A DNA stretch of 64,000 nucleotides from Cyanobium sp. Tous-M-B4 (GCF_024345395.1 NZ_JAGQBA010000005.1:186001-250000); one strand, 5' to 3'; shown: positions 17,620 to 26,674, counted from the first letter of the stretch. The notes: generated from the sequence alone by a model not told the origin. Numbers and translations are program-made.

Positions 17620-19715
17620 GCGGAACAGATATTGGATTTGAGGAATACCTCTCCACACTGTCGTCTCGTGTCTCAAACCAAGCAATTGAGGCGGCAACAG
17701 GCATCGATGATGTCGGTGTTGTCGCGTTCCGAGAAGAGGCTTTCACAGAAGTGGTACTTGCCACACTGGAGGACCTTGGCCAGCTTGCCGACACGCAGAA
17801 CTGCTACTTCGACCGGCGACTTGGCAGAGGGATCGCGAAAGTTAATGCTTGGGGGCTGGACGAGGAGAATGGTCAGGTCACCCTAGTAACCACCATCTTT
17901 CGCGGTCTGGGGACTCCAGCCAGCATTACCCGAACCGAACTCAACCAGGCCATTGATCGCGCCCTCCGGGTCTTCAGCGAGGCCTGTCGAGATTGGTTCT
18001 CCGAAATGGAGCCTGCCTCTGACGCATTCGACATGATGCAGCGTCTCCACGAGGTTCATGATCAAGTCGACCGCGTCCGGATTGTGGTCATCGGGGATGG
18101 CATTGCAGCGGACATCGGCAATCTAGATATCGGGAATGATTCTCTCCAAGTCCAAGCAGACATCTGGGACCTGCGCCGGCTCTTCCGCGCTGACTCATCA
18201 GGGCGCGCGTACGAACCCATCGAGATCGACCTTGTTCAATGGCTCGGACAGCCTTTGCCGTGTATCGCCTCGCCGGAGTCTGAAGCAGGCTTTGACGTCT
18301 ATCTAGCCATACTCCCCGGGAACCTTCTTCATCAGCTATATCACGAGTTCGGCGCTCGCCTTTTGGAGCTCAACGTTCGTTCGTTCCTCCAAGCCCGCGG
18401 CAAGGTTAATCGCGGCATCCGGGACACCCTCAAGGACGAACCCTCTGCATTCATCGCCTACAACAACGGCATATCCGCTACAGCAGAATGGGTTGAGACA
18501 GCTAGCAGTGGGGCAGGTCTCGCCATCACGAAGCTCCGAGGCCTGCAGGTCGTCAACGGCGGCCAAACTGTTGCCTCCATTCACCGAGCCAAGGACCGAG
18601 ACAAGATCGACTTGTCGGACGTCTACGTCCAAGCCAAGCTCACGGTGGTCAGGCCCGAGCAGGTGGAGACATTGGTTCCACTTATCAGTCGCTACGCGAA
18701 TACTCAGAACCGTGTGAACGAGGCCGATTTCTCAGCGAATCACCCCTTCCATGTGAAATTGCAGCAGCTTGCGCTCACAGTATGGGTACCAGGAGAGCAA
18801 AGTCGTTGGTTCTATGAGCGCGCACGCGGCCAGTACGAGGTCGCGCAGCAACGGGAAGGCAGCACACAGGCGCAGCTCACCCGATTCAAGAAGGCCAACC
18901 CACCGAACCAGCGGTTCGACAAGGTGAGTCACGCCAAGTACAACAACACTTGGGATCTTCTGCCCCACATCGTAAGCAGAGGCGGGCAGAAGAACTTTGT
19001 GGCATTTATGCAACAGTTGAGCAAGGAGCACGGTGCTCGCTGGGAACCTGATTCTGCGTACTACCGTGATTCGATCGCAAAGGCCATCATCTTCAAGCAT
19101 GCCGAGCGACTAGCCCGTCAGCACAAATTCCCTGGTTACCGTGCTAACGCTATCGCATATACAGTTGCCCTTGTGTCGTACAGGACCGCAGGTCGGATCA
19201 ACCTCGATCATATCTGGGACGAGCAGCTGCTGTCCCAGGCTCTCGCCGATACTCTCGATAGCTGGATGACGCAAATCTACGACGCGTTCGTCGAGTCAGC
19301 TGCGGGGAGAAATGTGACGGAGTGGTGCAAGAAGGAAGATTGCTGGCGGCATCTGCAGACCCTTGACCTCGCGGTATCGGCCGAGCTGGAAGCAGAACTT
19401 GCGGAGGGTCAGGCGCTGCCCGAGCTGCCGACGGGCGGCAGCAAGAGTACGGCCTCTCTCACCACCCAAGACCGTGAAAATATAGCGAGAGTGATGCAAA
19501 TCTCGGCAGAAGAATGGGTTCACATCTCCGGCTGGGGGTCGCGCACAGGCACTTTGCAGCCCTGGCAATGCGGTATCGCCACAACACTCGCAAGCTACGC
19601 GGCTGGTAGTTGGGCGAGGATTCCTTCGGACAAGCAGTCCAAGCATGGTGTGAAAATTCTTGCTCAAGCAGACCAAGAGGGTGGACGGATCGGTTCGGAG
19701 GAAGATTCTTTATAG
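17616..19715 (+). CDS. AIPR family (abortive infection phage resistance) protein
   Basis: 699 residues. The AIPR core is recognisable: FIAYNNGISATAEWVE, ITKLRGLQVVNGGQTVASIH, then KLTVVRPEQVETLVPLISRY, NTQNRVNEADFSAN, and RWFYERARGQYE. AIPR proteins are linked to phage resistance, and in this operon type they accompany MORC, Z1 and PD-(D/E)XK genes. The biochemical role is not settled; DNA binding or nuclease activity has been proposed for relatives. The gene ends the plus-strand operon and is followed by a degraded vsr. Confidence 0.88.
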   Translation: MSGTDIGFEEYLSTLSSRVSNQAIEAATGIDDVGVVAFREEAFTEVVLATLEDLGQLADTQNCYFDRRLGRGIAKVNAWGLDEENGQVTLVTTIFRGLGTPASITRTELNQAIDRALRVFSEACRDWFSEMEPASDAFDMMQRLHEVHDQVDRVRIVVIGDGIAADIGNLDIGNDSLQVQADIWDLRRLFRADSSGRAYEPIEIDLVQWLGQPLPCIASPESEAGFDVYLAILPGNLLHQLYHEFGARLLELNVRSFLQARGKVNRGIRDTLKDEPSAFIAYNNGISATAEWVETASSGAGLAITKLRGLQVVNGGQTVASIHRAKDRDKIDLSDVYVQAKLTVVRPEQVETLVPLISRYANTQNRVNEADFSANHPFHVKLQQLALTVWVPGEQSRWFYERARGQYEVAQQREGSTQAQLTRFKKANPPNQRFDKVSHAKYNNTWDLLPHIVSRGGQKNFVAFMQQLSKEHGARWEPDSAYYRDSIAKAIIFKHAERLARQHKFPGYRANAIAYTVALVSYRTAGRINLDHIWDEQLLSQALADTLDSWMTQIYDAFVESAAGRNVTEWCKKEDCWRHLQTLDLAVSAELEAELAEGQALPELPTGGSKSTASLTTQDRENIARVMQISAEEWVHISGWGSRTGTLQPWQCGIATTLASYAAGSWARIPSDKQSKHGVKILAQADQEGGRIGSEEDSL

Positions 19716-19856
19716 AATGGGGATATTGACATGGCCCGTTGATGGATAAGTGGTTGATTTCCCCGCTAATCCAAGTGCCGGCCACGATGTAAGCTCATAG
19801 CAACTTACTCATGTGTCTAATAAAAGTTAGCTTGAAGAGCAAATCTCCCTCGGATA

Positions 19857-20270
19857 GCCACTAAGCGGATACGCAATATTGCGGCCGTCTGGAGCCAATA
19901 CACGACTCTGAACTAAGCTTCGCAGCCTGTTACGTCGTCTCGGGTGCCGGTACAGGCTTCTAAACGTGATCTGCATGACTCATCTGAGGTTCTACTGGCG
20001 CAGCATTCTGCGGTGCTGTTAGTGCATGGGTGTTGCACAGACCATCATCCTGGCTGCCGCTTCACAACCAACCGAGGGTCCCGGACAGATTTCTGGGAAA
20101 AGAAATTCAAGCTGTACATGGATCGCGACAAGCGCCATCCACAGCAACTCTTGAACATGGACTGGATGGTGAGGGTCGAGTGTGAGCGCGATCTCAGTGT
20201 TATGCCTTCAGTGACGGCACAGCTTGCGCAGATAAGGAGACTCGGTGGGAATAAACAACAGATCAGATAG
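19857..20270 (+). pseudogene. vsr: vsr (very short patch repair endonuclease) relic
   Basis: Three reading frames must be joined to follow the Vsr fold: KRIRNIAAVWSQYTTLN (19863 on), then KLRSLLRRLGCRYRL (about 19915-19960), then KRDLHDSSEVLLAQHSAVLL, VHGC, HHPGCRF, SRTDFWEKKF, and MDWMVRVECE (to about 20200). The order and spacing match Vsr. The active region is also altered: the usual P-D is S-E, and FWH after VHGC is replaced by CTD. Vsr normally nicks T:G mismatches left by deamination of 5-methylcytosine, so its decay beside a C5 methyltransferase gene is notable. The 3' end overlaps the dcm-like gene. Confidence 0.8.
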
Positions 20271-22290
20271 AGAGCTGAAGCCCTTGCGCACAGAGGCCTG
20301 CACGATGGAGGGGGCAGGAACGTTCATCCGTCTCACGCGCTCCCTCGCAGACAGGTTGCGGTCCGCACCAGCGATCCGCCACAGCGACAGCCGAGCGGTA
20401 GATCCGGCCATCCGGATCCCCACCAAGCATCACTCCGAGGTTCAGCTCCCTAAGCTGCCGGGATTTCTCAGCCTCGAGCTCCGGAAGATTCCTCACTCGG
20501 GCCACGAGTCGACCGAGAGCCGTGTTGCAGCTGCGATCAGCCGTAATCCCTACCATGGCCAGACACTGCCTGATGCGATCACGTCCCACGCCGGATAGGG
20601 AGTCATTGCGAACCCATTGACTCCAAGGCAGCTCATCCTTGAGCTGAATCGCTACCCCCTCCAGAAGGTTTTCGAGGCCCTCGAAACTCAAGCTTCGCAA
20701 TGTGCGGCGCCGGTTCAGGTCATTGAGAAACACCTCATGATCAGGCCAGCGTGTTATCAGTTGAGGCCAAAATGTCTGATGGCGATGAAGAGGCAACCGG
20801 CTCACAAGGAACTCCCCGAGAAATGCCCTCCAGGCCTTGAGGGAATCAGATAGATCCACCCCTTTCTCCCTCTGGCGCGCCCACGGCAAAAGGGAGTCAC
20901 CACCCTCCTCGCGATACCAACGCAGTAGCTCATCTCTGACTGCTTTGGGATCCGACCATTCCTCGTGCGGATCACCGTCGAGCACGGCCTCGAGGAGAGA
21001 CCTGCCTAGCGCTGCACCCACCAGGGGAGCCACAGCTTCTCCGACCTGGTGGAACCGGTTGGAGGGAGTGCCATGGAAGAGGAAACCATCCGGGAATGAC
21101 TGCACCCGGGCGGCTTCACGGATAGAGAGAGTGCGGTTCTGCTTTGGGTGGATGTACCAGTAACCATCCTTGGACATGTGGGCCGTGACGGTGAGGCACG
21201 GCTCGTCGGTCTTGAGGATGTTGTATTTATTGCTGAAGCTGTATTCCCTTGTATCAGTCTCGGTGGATGTGGGCACCGATCTTTTGGTGACGGAATACCG
21301 ACGCTGCTCATCATCGAGCTCGTGATATCGGAGCCCCGTCTTGCGCATCAGTTGGAAGGTCTCGAGATCATCACCACGCACCTTGCGTGTGATGTGATCT
21401 GGCAGCTCGTGCTTGGTCACGGGTAGCCAGCTGCGCATGAGAGCTTGGTAGGGCGTGAGTGGTCCTGCGTAGGCGCCGTTCTCGCTCCATTGCTCCCACC
21501 AGTCCCCGACCAGCGGAGGCAGATCCGAGATGGCATGGTCTAGGGGAACAGCCTGTTCCAAAGATGAGCAGTCAGGCTCCGGCCATTGCAGGGGAGCCGC
21601 ATACCCGATCCGAGTACCGGCGATAAAGAGTCGTGGCCGGAGCTGAGGTACCCCGTATTCCCAAGCATGGACGATCCGGGCATGCACGCGATAGCCGGAG
21701 GCTTCAGCCCTGCTGACGATTCCACGGAAGACCTCCTGATCGCCCGTTTGGGCGATGTCAGGCACGTTCTCCATCAGAAAGGAGCGCGGCATCACTTCCT
21801 CGACCACAGTGAGGAAGGACTCCCAGAGTTCTCGGCGACCTTCATTCAGCTGACGGTGTTGATCGATGACGCCCTCGTCATGCTTTCGCCATCGGATGTT
21901 GCGTGAGAACGGCTGGCAGGGAGGTCCACCGGCGACGAGGGCGATTTCACCGCAGCCATTGAGCGTGCGGCTGATCTCCTCGAGTACATCAGGGCTGCTT
22001 AGATCACACTGGTGGGAGCACCCTGCGAAGTGATGCCTGTGGGTGGCGATTGAATCAGGCCTGATGTCGCAGGCCAGGATCACCTCAAAGCCGGCACGGT
22101 GAAGCCCCAGGCTCAGGCCCCCCGCACCGGAGAAGAGATCGACCGCCAGAGGCTTCGAAGGATCAAGAGATCTGGCATGCCGTGGCAGATCGCCGATCGC
22201 ACAGCTGAGCGGATGAGGATCCAGCCTCTGATCCGGTCCCTTTAAGGCCTTGAGGCGATGCGGGTCGTTGCCCACGAGGCTGCGCACCAT
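20263..22290 (-). CDS. DNA cytosine-C5 methyltransferase with HhH/Cys-rich C-terminal domain
   Basis: 675 residues. Methyltransferase motifs: I DLFSGAGGLSLGLHRAGF (51-68), IV GGPPCQPFS with catalytic Cys125, VI MENVP (173-177), VIII QLRPRLFIAG, IX REAARVQSFPDGF, X QVGEAVAPLVGAALG. After about residue 430 there is a 245-residue extension that includes LSGVGRDRIRQCLAMVGI, a helix-hairpin-helix like that of EndoIII-type glycosylases, and four cysteines near the end (C-x5-C-x10-C-x7-C, including PVC and CPLHRAGLC) recalling their iron-sulphur loop. It should methylate cytosine at a specific site and protect self DNA. The start overlaps the upstream stop (TGATG). Confidence 0.88.
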   Translation of the reverse strand: MVRSLVGNDPHRLKALKGPDQRLDPHPLSCAIGDLPRHARSLDPSKPLAVDLFSGAGGLSLGLHRAGFEVILACDIRPDSIATHRHHFAGCSHQCDLSSPDVLEEISRTLNGCGEIALVAGGPPCQPFSRNIRWRKHDEGVIDQHRQLNEGRRELWESFLTVVEEVMPRSFLMENVPDIAQTGDQEVFRGIVSRAEASGYRVHARIVHAWEYGVPQLRPRLFIAGTRIGYAAPLQWPEPDCSSLEQAVPLDHAISDLPPLVGDWWEQWSENGAYAGPLTPYQALMRSWLPVTKHELPDHITRKVRGDDLETFQLMRKTGLRYHELDDEQRRYSVTKRSVPTSTETDTREYSFSNKYNILKTDEPCLTVTAHMSKDGYWYIHPKQNRTLSIREAARVQSFPDGFLFHGTPSNRFHQVGEAVAPLVGAALGRSLLEAVLDGDPHEEWSDPKAVRDELLRWYREEGGDSLLPWARQREKGVDLSDSLKAWRAFLGEFLVSRLPLHRHQTFWPQLITRWPDHEVFLNDLNRRRTLRSLSFEGLENLLEGVAIQLKDELPWSQWVRNDSLSGVGRDRIRQCLAMVGITADRSCNTALGRLVARVRNLPELEAEKSRQLRELNLGVMLGGDPDGRIYRSAVAVADRWCGPQPVCEGARETDERSCPLHRAGLCAQGLQLSI

Positions 22291-23006
22291 CAGCCGACGC
22301 CCTCCTCAAATCCTTGGCGAACCAGTTCAGTGATCTCGTCTTCCTCGAGCAGGTCGAGGCACAGCGACCCACCCAGTGCATTCAGCCGCCTGACTCCGGC
22401 CCGGACCTTTAGGTCTGGGAGATCGGCGAGCTCTCGCGTGAGCACACGGTTCACCGGTGGCAGCAGTCCGTACTCACGGTCACTTACGCCGAGATGGAGT
22501 TCCTGACTGCTGAACAGGCGACGGACGAGGTCATACTCCTCACCCTGCGCCCCGATCAGGCGTTCGGCGGCGAAGAAGAGCCGGGCGAAGGTATTACGGC
22601 CTTGGCCGTTGATCGAAGGCGTGCCCAGGAATCGTCCGGCAGGCACAGGTCGGTGGCCCTGCCCCTTGAGAAAACCCTCCTCGGGATCAGCCGGAGGGAG
22701 ACCTCGCCATCGACGCCAGACCAGCTCTGGATACCGGACAACACAGAACCAGTGCCAGACACGCATATCGGTGGTGATCTCCTCAGGGAGATGCCTGAGG
22801 CATCGATGCAACGGCTCCACTAAGTCGGCATCTATTGCTGAATCGCCCGCTCCCCTGCTGTTGAGATCACTGATCAGGGCATCGAGTTCGGCTAGGTCAA
22901 CATCTTGATCAACCGGTAGGACGGAAATCTTGTCCGGATGGCGCAGTGCCTCAATCAGGCCTGATTCACTCAGGAAAGCGCTAAGCCTGAAGAGACGCTG
23001 TGTCAT
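22290..23006 (-). CDS. Conserved-looking protein of the dcm operon
   Basis: 238 residues (MTQRLFRLSAFLSESGLIEA). Helical, with a conserved-looking middle (EITTDMRVWHWFCVVRYPEL, WRRWRG, RFLGTPSINGQGRNTFARLF) rich in Trp and Arg. From memory it may belong to DUF6339, which occurs near GHKL ATPases, but I cannot verify this. No nuclease or helicase motif is visible. Overlaps of 1 base with the methyltransferase gene and 4 bases with the upstream gene show tight coupling, so it is probably a subunit or adaptor. Confidence 0.7.
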   Translation of the reverse strand: MTQRLFRLSAFLSESGLIEALRHPDKISVLPVDQDVDLAELDALISDLNSRGAGDSAIDADLVEPLHRCLRHLPEEITTDMRVWHWFCVVRYPELVWRRWRGLPPADPEEGFLKGQGHRPVPAGRFLGTPSINGQGRNTFARLFFAAERLIGAQGEEYDLVRRLFSSQELHLGVSDREYGLLPPVNRVLTRELADLPDLKVRAGVRRLNALGGSLCLDLLEEDEITELVRQGFEEGVG

Positions 23007-24040
23007 GCCGCCTTGACCTCCCCGACCTGAGTAAGTGAATCGGCCTCATCCCCAGGCTGGATCTGCTGTGCATCGGCCATGGCTTCGGCGAGCTGGACCA
23101 GCTTCGTCTCCTCCTGAATGAGCGCAGGCAACTTCATCAACAGCCGGCTGAAGCCCCCCGCTGATCTCAGCTCGGCCGCCACGAGCAGCAGTGCTGCATG
23201 TAGGGGGACATCGGCATCGACCATTCCCGCAGCGAAGAGACCCAGCAGGCGTACCTGCCACCCACTGAGCGAATCGATTGCCTCTTGAGTGCTCAAGGCT
23301 GCGTCCTCCTCCAGCGTCCGCTGCAGGTGATGCAGAACATCAGCAACGAGAAGAGGCCAGACGCTTGAGCAGATGGTGATAAACAACGCATCGCGCTGGA
23401 GAGCCCCGCCGGTGCGGCGTCGTGAGCGACTCATCAACAGACGTCTCAGCGGTGCGGCGACATCCGCGTTGAGTTCGAGTGTCGGGGGTTCACCCGGTTG
23501 AAGCCTCCATAGCTGATGACTGCGGCCGGAGGAAAAGCTCTCCCAGCGCAACTTGAAGATGGCCTCTTCAGTTGTGGATCGGCTCGTGAAACGAACCACA
23601 TGGATCCTGCTGCGACCCACGATCTGTCCTTTACGGCCGGCCAGTCCGTCCTGAGCTTCCAATGCAGCCCGAGTACGGACGAGCAGAGCTTCGGCCCTGA
23701 TCTCCTCGCCATCGAGGAGAGAGTTGTAGCTGATCTCGGCGAACCACAAGCCGAAGCCATCCGGTTCTAGGGGAACGAGCAGACGTCGCCCGGTGGAACG
23801 GCTTATCAACCGACAGAAGAAGCCTGCAGGGGGCAAGTCCTGCTCATCGGCGGGGAAGCTGTCTTCCCAGCCCCAAGGAGGTGTCAGCAGGATCTCGAGC
23901 CTTACTTCGCTGAGATCACCGCGGAAACGGAAAGTGACCGCATTGCTGACTTCCTGAATCACCTCCTCGGCAATGCTCTCCGGGGCAGTGACGCGGAAGG
24001 CACCATCAAGATCGACCGTCTTCCAGGGAAGGAATTCCAT
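23003..24040 (-). CDS. Unrecognised subunit of the dcm/GHKL operon
   Basis: 345 residues (MEFLPWKTVDLDGAFRVTAP). The N-terminal 200 residues look beta-rich with many charged residues (FRFRGDLSEVRLEILLTPPW, GRRLLVPLEPDGFGLWFAEI); the C-terminal part is helical (LLVADVLHHLQRTLEEDAAL, AALLLVAAELRSAGGFSRLL). No catalytic motif is seen. It lies 3 bases after the GHKL ATPase gene and overlaps the next gene by 4 bases. It could be the DNA- or target-recognition subunit; that is speculation. Confidence 0.7.
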   Translation of the reverse strand: MEFLPWKTVDLDGAFRVTAPESIAEEVIQEVSNAVTFRFRGDLSEVRLEILLTPPWGWEDSFPADEQDLPPAGFFCRLISRSTGRRLLVPLEPDGFGLWFAEISYNSLLDGEEIRAEALLVRTRAALEAQDGLAGRKGQIVGRSRIHVVRFTSRSTTEEAIFKLRWESFSSGRSHQLWRLQPGEPPTLELNADVAAPLRRLLMSRSRRRTGGALQRDALFITICSSVWPLLVADVLHHLQRTLEEDAALSTQEAIDSLSGWQVRLLGLFAAGMVDADVPLHAALLLVAAELRSAGGFSRLLMKLPALIQEETKLVQLAEAMADAQQIQPGDEADSLTQVGEVKAA

Positions 24041-24043
24041 ATA

Positions 24044-26011
24044 TCAGCCCCCCTGCCTGAAACCTGAGAGGCTCGGATCGACCCCGGCAGGTGGACTGAC
24101 GAGACAGCGGAAGGGCAGTGAAGTGAAGCTGCCAGCCACTGAGAAGACAAGGCGCCGGGAATCGGAATCATCCACTGATAGATCTCTGTCGGTGCCAAGC
24201 AGCTCCATGGAGCCAATCCGCCAGGCCTCTCCTATTCCGGAATCGGCGATGCTGCGGAAGCTCAGGCCAGCCACCGCGGCGGCGGTTCCGCGTCCGTGGC
24301 GGATCAGTTCACCCTGGAGCGCCCATGCGCCCCGGCTCTCATCGAACCAGGAGCTGTCACGGTCCAGATGAATCTCCAGGCGTGGCTTTTCGCCCCGTTC
24401 AGTAGATGTACCAGAGACCCTGCTCTTCCCGAGATTGAGCATGCGCATCAAAAGATCAGGGCCGCTGCCCGGCGCCTCCACGTCCGCGATTAGCAGTCTC
24501 TGGATGACAATCTGACGAAGCTCGGAGCGAAGGCTGCGCAGACGTCCGGCTGAACCGCGCCAGTCGTAGCTCTCCCTCAGGCGCCTAGTCGTTGGCAGCC
24601 AATCATCATGGGTGACGGGTTCCGCAGCCCTGAAATATTCCTCGACATCGGCTGGCAGAAGCCCCTGCTTCTCAGTGACTTCCGAGGTGGGAGCGTGAAA
24701 GAGGGCACACCCGACCAGCGCGACCGCGCAGTAGGTGCCGCCATCGGCCAGCCGGTTGCCGTCGACGTAATCGACGACCATGCCCGCGCCCCTGATCAGG
24801 GCGATGGTGGAACGACAGGGAAGACAGGCCTCCGCCGATGACACCCTCGTCACAGCGAGACGGATAGACGTTTCTCCTGGGTCATGAAGCAGACGGGGGT
24901 GTTCCGCAGGACGAATGCGGCGGGGGATCGGGAAACCCGGCACATCCGTGGCGGCGCTATCACCTGGGCTGAGTGCCGACTCAGAGGATGGGCTGGTGCG
25001 TGCAGCTGCAAGAAATGGAGCCCATAGTCCATCGATCTCGGCGCGGCAGACGTGGGAAGCGGAACCGTTGCCGGAGCGGAAGACCCTCGCCTGAACCTCT
25101 AGGCGCCCCCAGCTGATGGCAGGCCAGAACCATTTGGAGGCGGCCTGAGTGAGGTCGTGACAGAGCTCTTCGGGTTCCCTGATGCCCAGATCGGAGGCCT
25201 CCTCTCGGTCCGGCTCGTGGAAGCCAGGTATTAGAAGTGTCGTGCCGGGGGCATTGATGCCGGCTCTGTCGAGGAACAGAGCGGATGCCTCTCCCGGGTC
25301 CTGCCAGGAGGACTCCGCAACAGGGATACCATCGCGCAATCCGGGATGCCCCAGATAAGCGCCGTCCAGCCAGGCGCCTTCATCCGTTTCATGGGAAGGA
25401 ATCTCGCTACGGCCAAAGACCCGCAGACCCTTTCCCTCAATCCCCGAGACACTTGATGAGAACAGAACCGTCAGAAGACGGGAGTGCATCCAGCTGACAG
25501 CCTTGCCTAGGCCGAAGCTTCCGCCACGCCCCGCCTCATCTCCGGTCGAAAAATTCTGAACGCAGAGGCGCCTGAAGTTCCCCGTCTCGTCCCAGTCATC
25601 CCCGGTCAGCCCTTCAGTGTTGCTGTCACTGATCCGCAGGCAGACGAGTGTGGGGGCCTCCATTGCTTCAAGTCCCGCCTTGAGCGTGAGGGCTGCGCCC
25701 CCCATACCCTTGACGGCGCTGATGTGACTTCTCAAGCCCTCCCAGTCGAGGGCCTCGAGCATTCGGTTGCGCTCATCACCACTGATCAGGAGCAGATCGA
25801 AAAAGACACGGGCTTTCTCAGCGCCTAAGCGCCTGTCGCAGCTGTTCTGGCAGACCTCCCTCACCAAGGTCTCCAGCAACGGTCGCCTGCGCTGTGCAGA
25901 CCCACCCTCAAAGAGCTCGGCCGCTGCACTGCCACCGTTAGCACGCCCCTGGCCGAGTGAAGGCGTGGATACCCACTTCAGTGGTGTCGGCATGACCCCT
26001 GGCTTAGGCAT
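24044..26011 (-). CDS. Second GHKL (HSP90/MutL-like) ATPase
   Basis: 655 residues from ATG at 26011 (MPKPGVMPTPLKW); an in-frame TTG at 26119, just after the preceding stop, would add 36 residues. GHKL boxes: N-box LLETLVREVCQNSCDRR (catalytic Glu52, Asn56), G1-like region LRISDSNTEGLTGDDW (about 126-140) and G2 box GRGGSFGLGKAVSWMHS (about 161-177). It is not closely similar by eye to the MORC-like protein at 12124. The middle and C-terminal parts are unassigned. It heads an operon with two unknown proteins and a C5 methyltransferase, so it probably provides the ATP-dependent switch of a defence complex. Confidence 0.82.
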   Translation of the reverse strand: MPKPGVMPTPLKWVSTPSLGQGRANGGSAAAELFEGGSAQRRRPLLETLVREVCQNSCDRRLGAEKARVFFDLLLISGDERNRMLEALDWEGLRSHISAVKGMGGAALTLKAGLEAMEAPTLVCLRISDSNTEGLTGDDWDETGNFRRLCVQNFSTGDEAGRGGSFGLGKAVSWMHSRLLTVLFSSSVSGIEGKGLRVFGRSEIPSHETDEGAWLDGAYLGHPGLRDGIPVAESSWQDPGEASALFLDRAGINAPGTTLLIPGFHEPDREEASDLGIREPEELCHDLTQAASKWFWPAISWGRLEVQARVFRSGNGSASHVCRAEIDGLWAPFLAAARTSPSSESALSPGDSAATDVPGFPIPRRIRPAEHPRLLHDPGETSIRLAVTRVSSAEACLPCRSTIALIRGAGMVVDYVDGNRLADGGTYCAVALVGCALFHAPTSEVTEKQGLLPADVEEYFRAAEPVTHDDWLPTTRRLRESYDWRGSAGRLRSLRSELRQIVIQRLLIADVEAPGSGPDLLMRMLNLGKSRVSGTSTERGEKPRLEIHLDRDSSWFDESRGAWALQGELIRHGRGTAAAVAGLSFRSIADSGIGEAWRIGSMELLGTDRDLSVDDSDSRRLVFSVAGSFTSLPFRCLVSPPAGVDPSLSGFRQGG

Positions 26012-26119
26012 CGACACTAAATGCAGTATCGGCCATAAGCCGCAATTGGGGGACAGTCCTGGCAAATGGCTTGCACAGGCCCGCTCCAGGCTTTCTGCGG
26101 AGGACAGAGCGGATGCCAA

Positions 26120-26383
26120 TTAGTCAAACCAGCCTTCATCGCAAGCCCATGAATAGAGAACACCCTCAAGCTCTTCCAGAGATCCAGTGTGGAGAAGGTT
26201 TGCGATCTCAAGTCGGAACGCTCCATCTGAAGCTCGAACAATATGCAGAACTTCTTCACGATCACAGGCCTCTGGCGTGACAGCTTCGTTGTTCCAATAA
26301 CTGAAGACTCTTTCGCCGGGCGACTCTGGATCAGCCCAAGTAACCCGCAACGTCGCACGGAAGCCTGCAAGGGTAACGACCAC
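26120..26383 (-). CDS. Small hypothetical protein upstream of the GHKL operon
   Basis: 87 residues, acidic (MVVTLAGFRATLRVTWADPE; DREEVLHIVRASDGAFRLEI; ending ACDEGWFD). It precedes the second GHKL gene in the same direction and may be the first gene of that operon. It could be a small accessory or sensor protein. No family recognised. Confidence 0.55.
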   Translation of the reverse strand: MVVTLAGFRATLRVTWADPESPGERVFSYWNNEAVTPEACDREEVLHIVRASDGAFRLEIANLLHTGSLEELEGVLYSWACDEGWFD

Positions 26384-26449
26384 GGCTGCTCGCTCAATAC
26401 AAGCGTACTATAAGACCTGTGGGTGCCGAGCCGCAATATTCTCGCCGTG

Positions 26450-26674
26450 ATGACACTTGCGGAAATCCTCAGAGCGCTCGACGAAGGGCTGCCGGTCCTC
26501 TGGCAGAACCCTGGTTACGTGGTCGAACGCTCCGCGGGAGGCGGCACCTGTGTTATCCGCTCACTTTCAACGGGTCATTGCATCTGCTTGACATGGGCGG
26601 ATGGAATAACACTCAACGGCAAGGAAGACGAGTTTTTTATCGGCCAAGGTTCGACTCTCCCCCCCCGAAGCTGA
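26450..26674 (+). CDS. Small hypothetical protein
   Basis: 74 residues from MTLAEILRALDEGLPVLWQN; an earlier in-frame ATG at 26423 is possible. The sequence reads as a small compact domain of strands (YVVERSAGGGTCVIRSLSTG, CICLTWADGITLNGKEDEFF). It is divergent from the 26383 gene, with a shared promoter region of about 65 bases. Family not recognised. Confidence 0.5.
   Translation: MTLAEILRALDEGLPVLWQNPGYVVERSAGGGTCVIRSLSTGHCICLTWADGITLNGKEDEFFIGQGSTLPPRS

Noticed and set aside
12124-26119. DISARM or BREX assignment for the defence island
   Set aside because: No DrmA/DrmB, PglZ, BrxC or phospholipase-D-like gene is present; the gene set fits the MORC/Z1/AIPR type instead.
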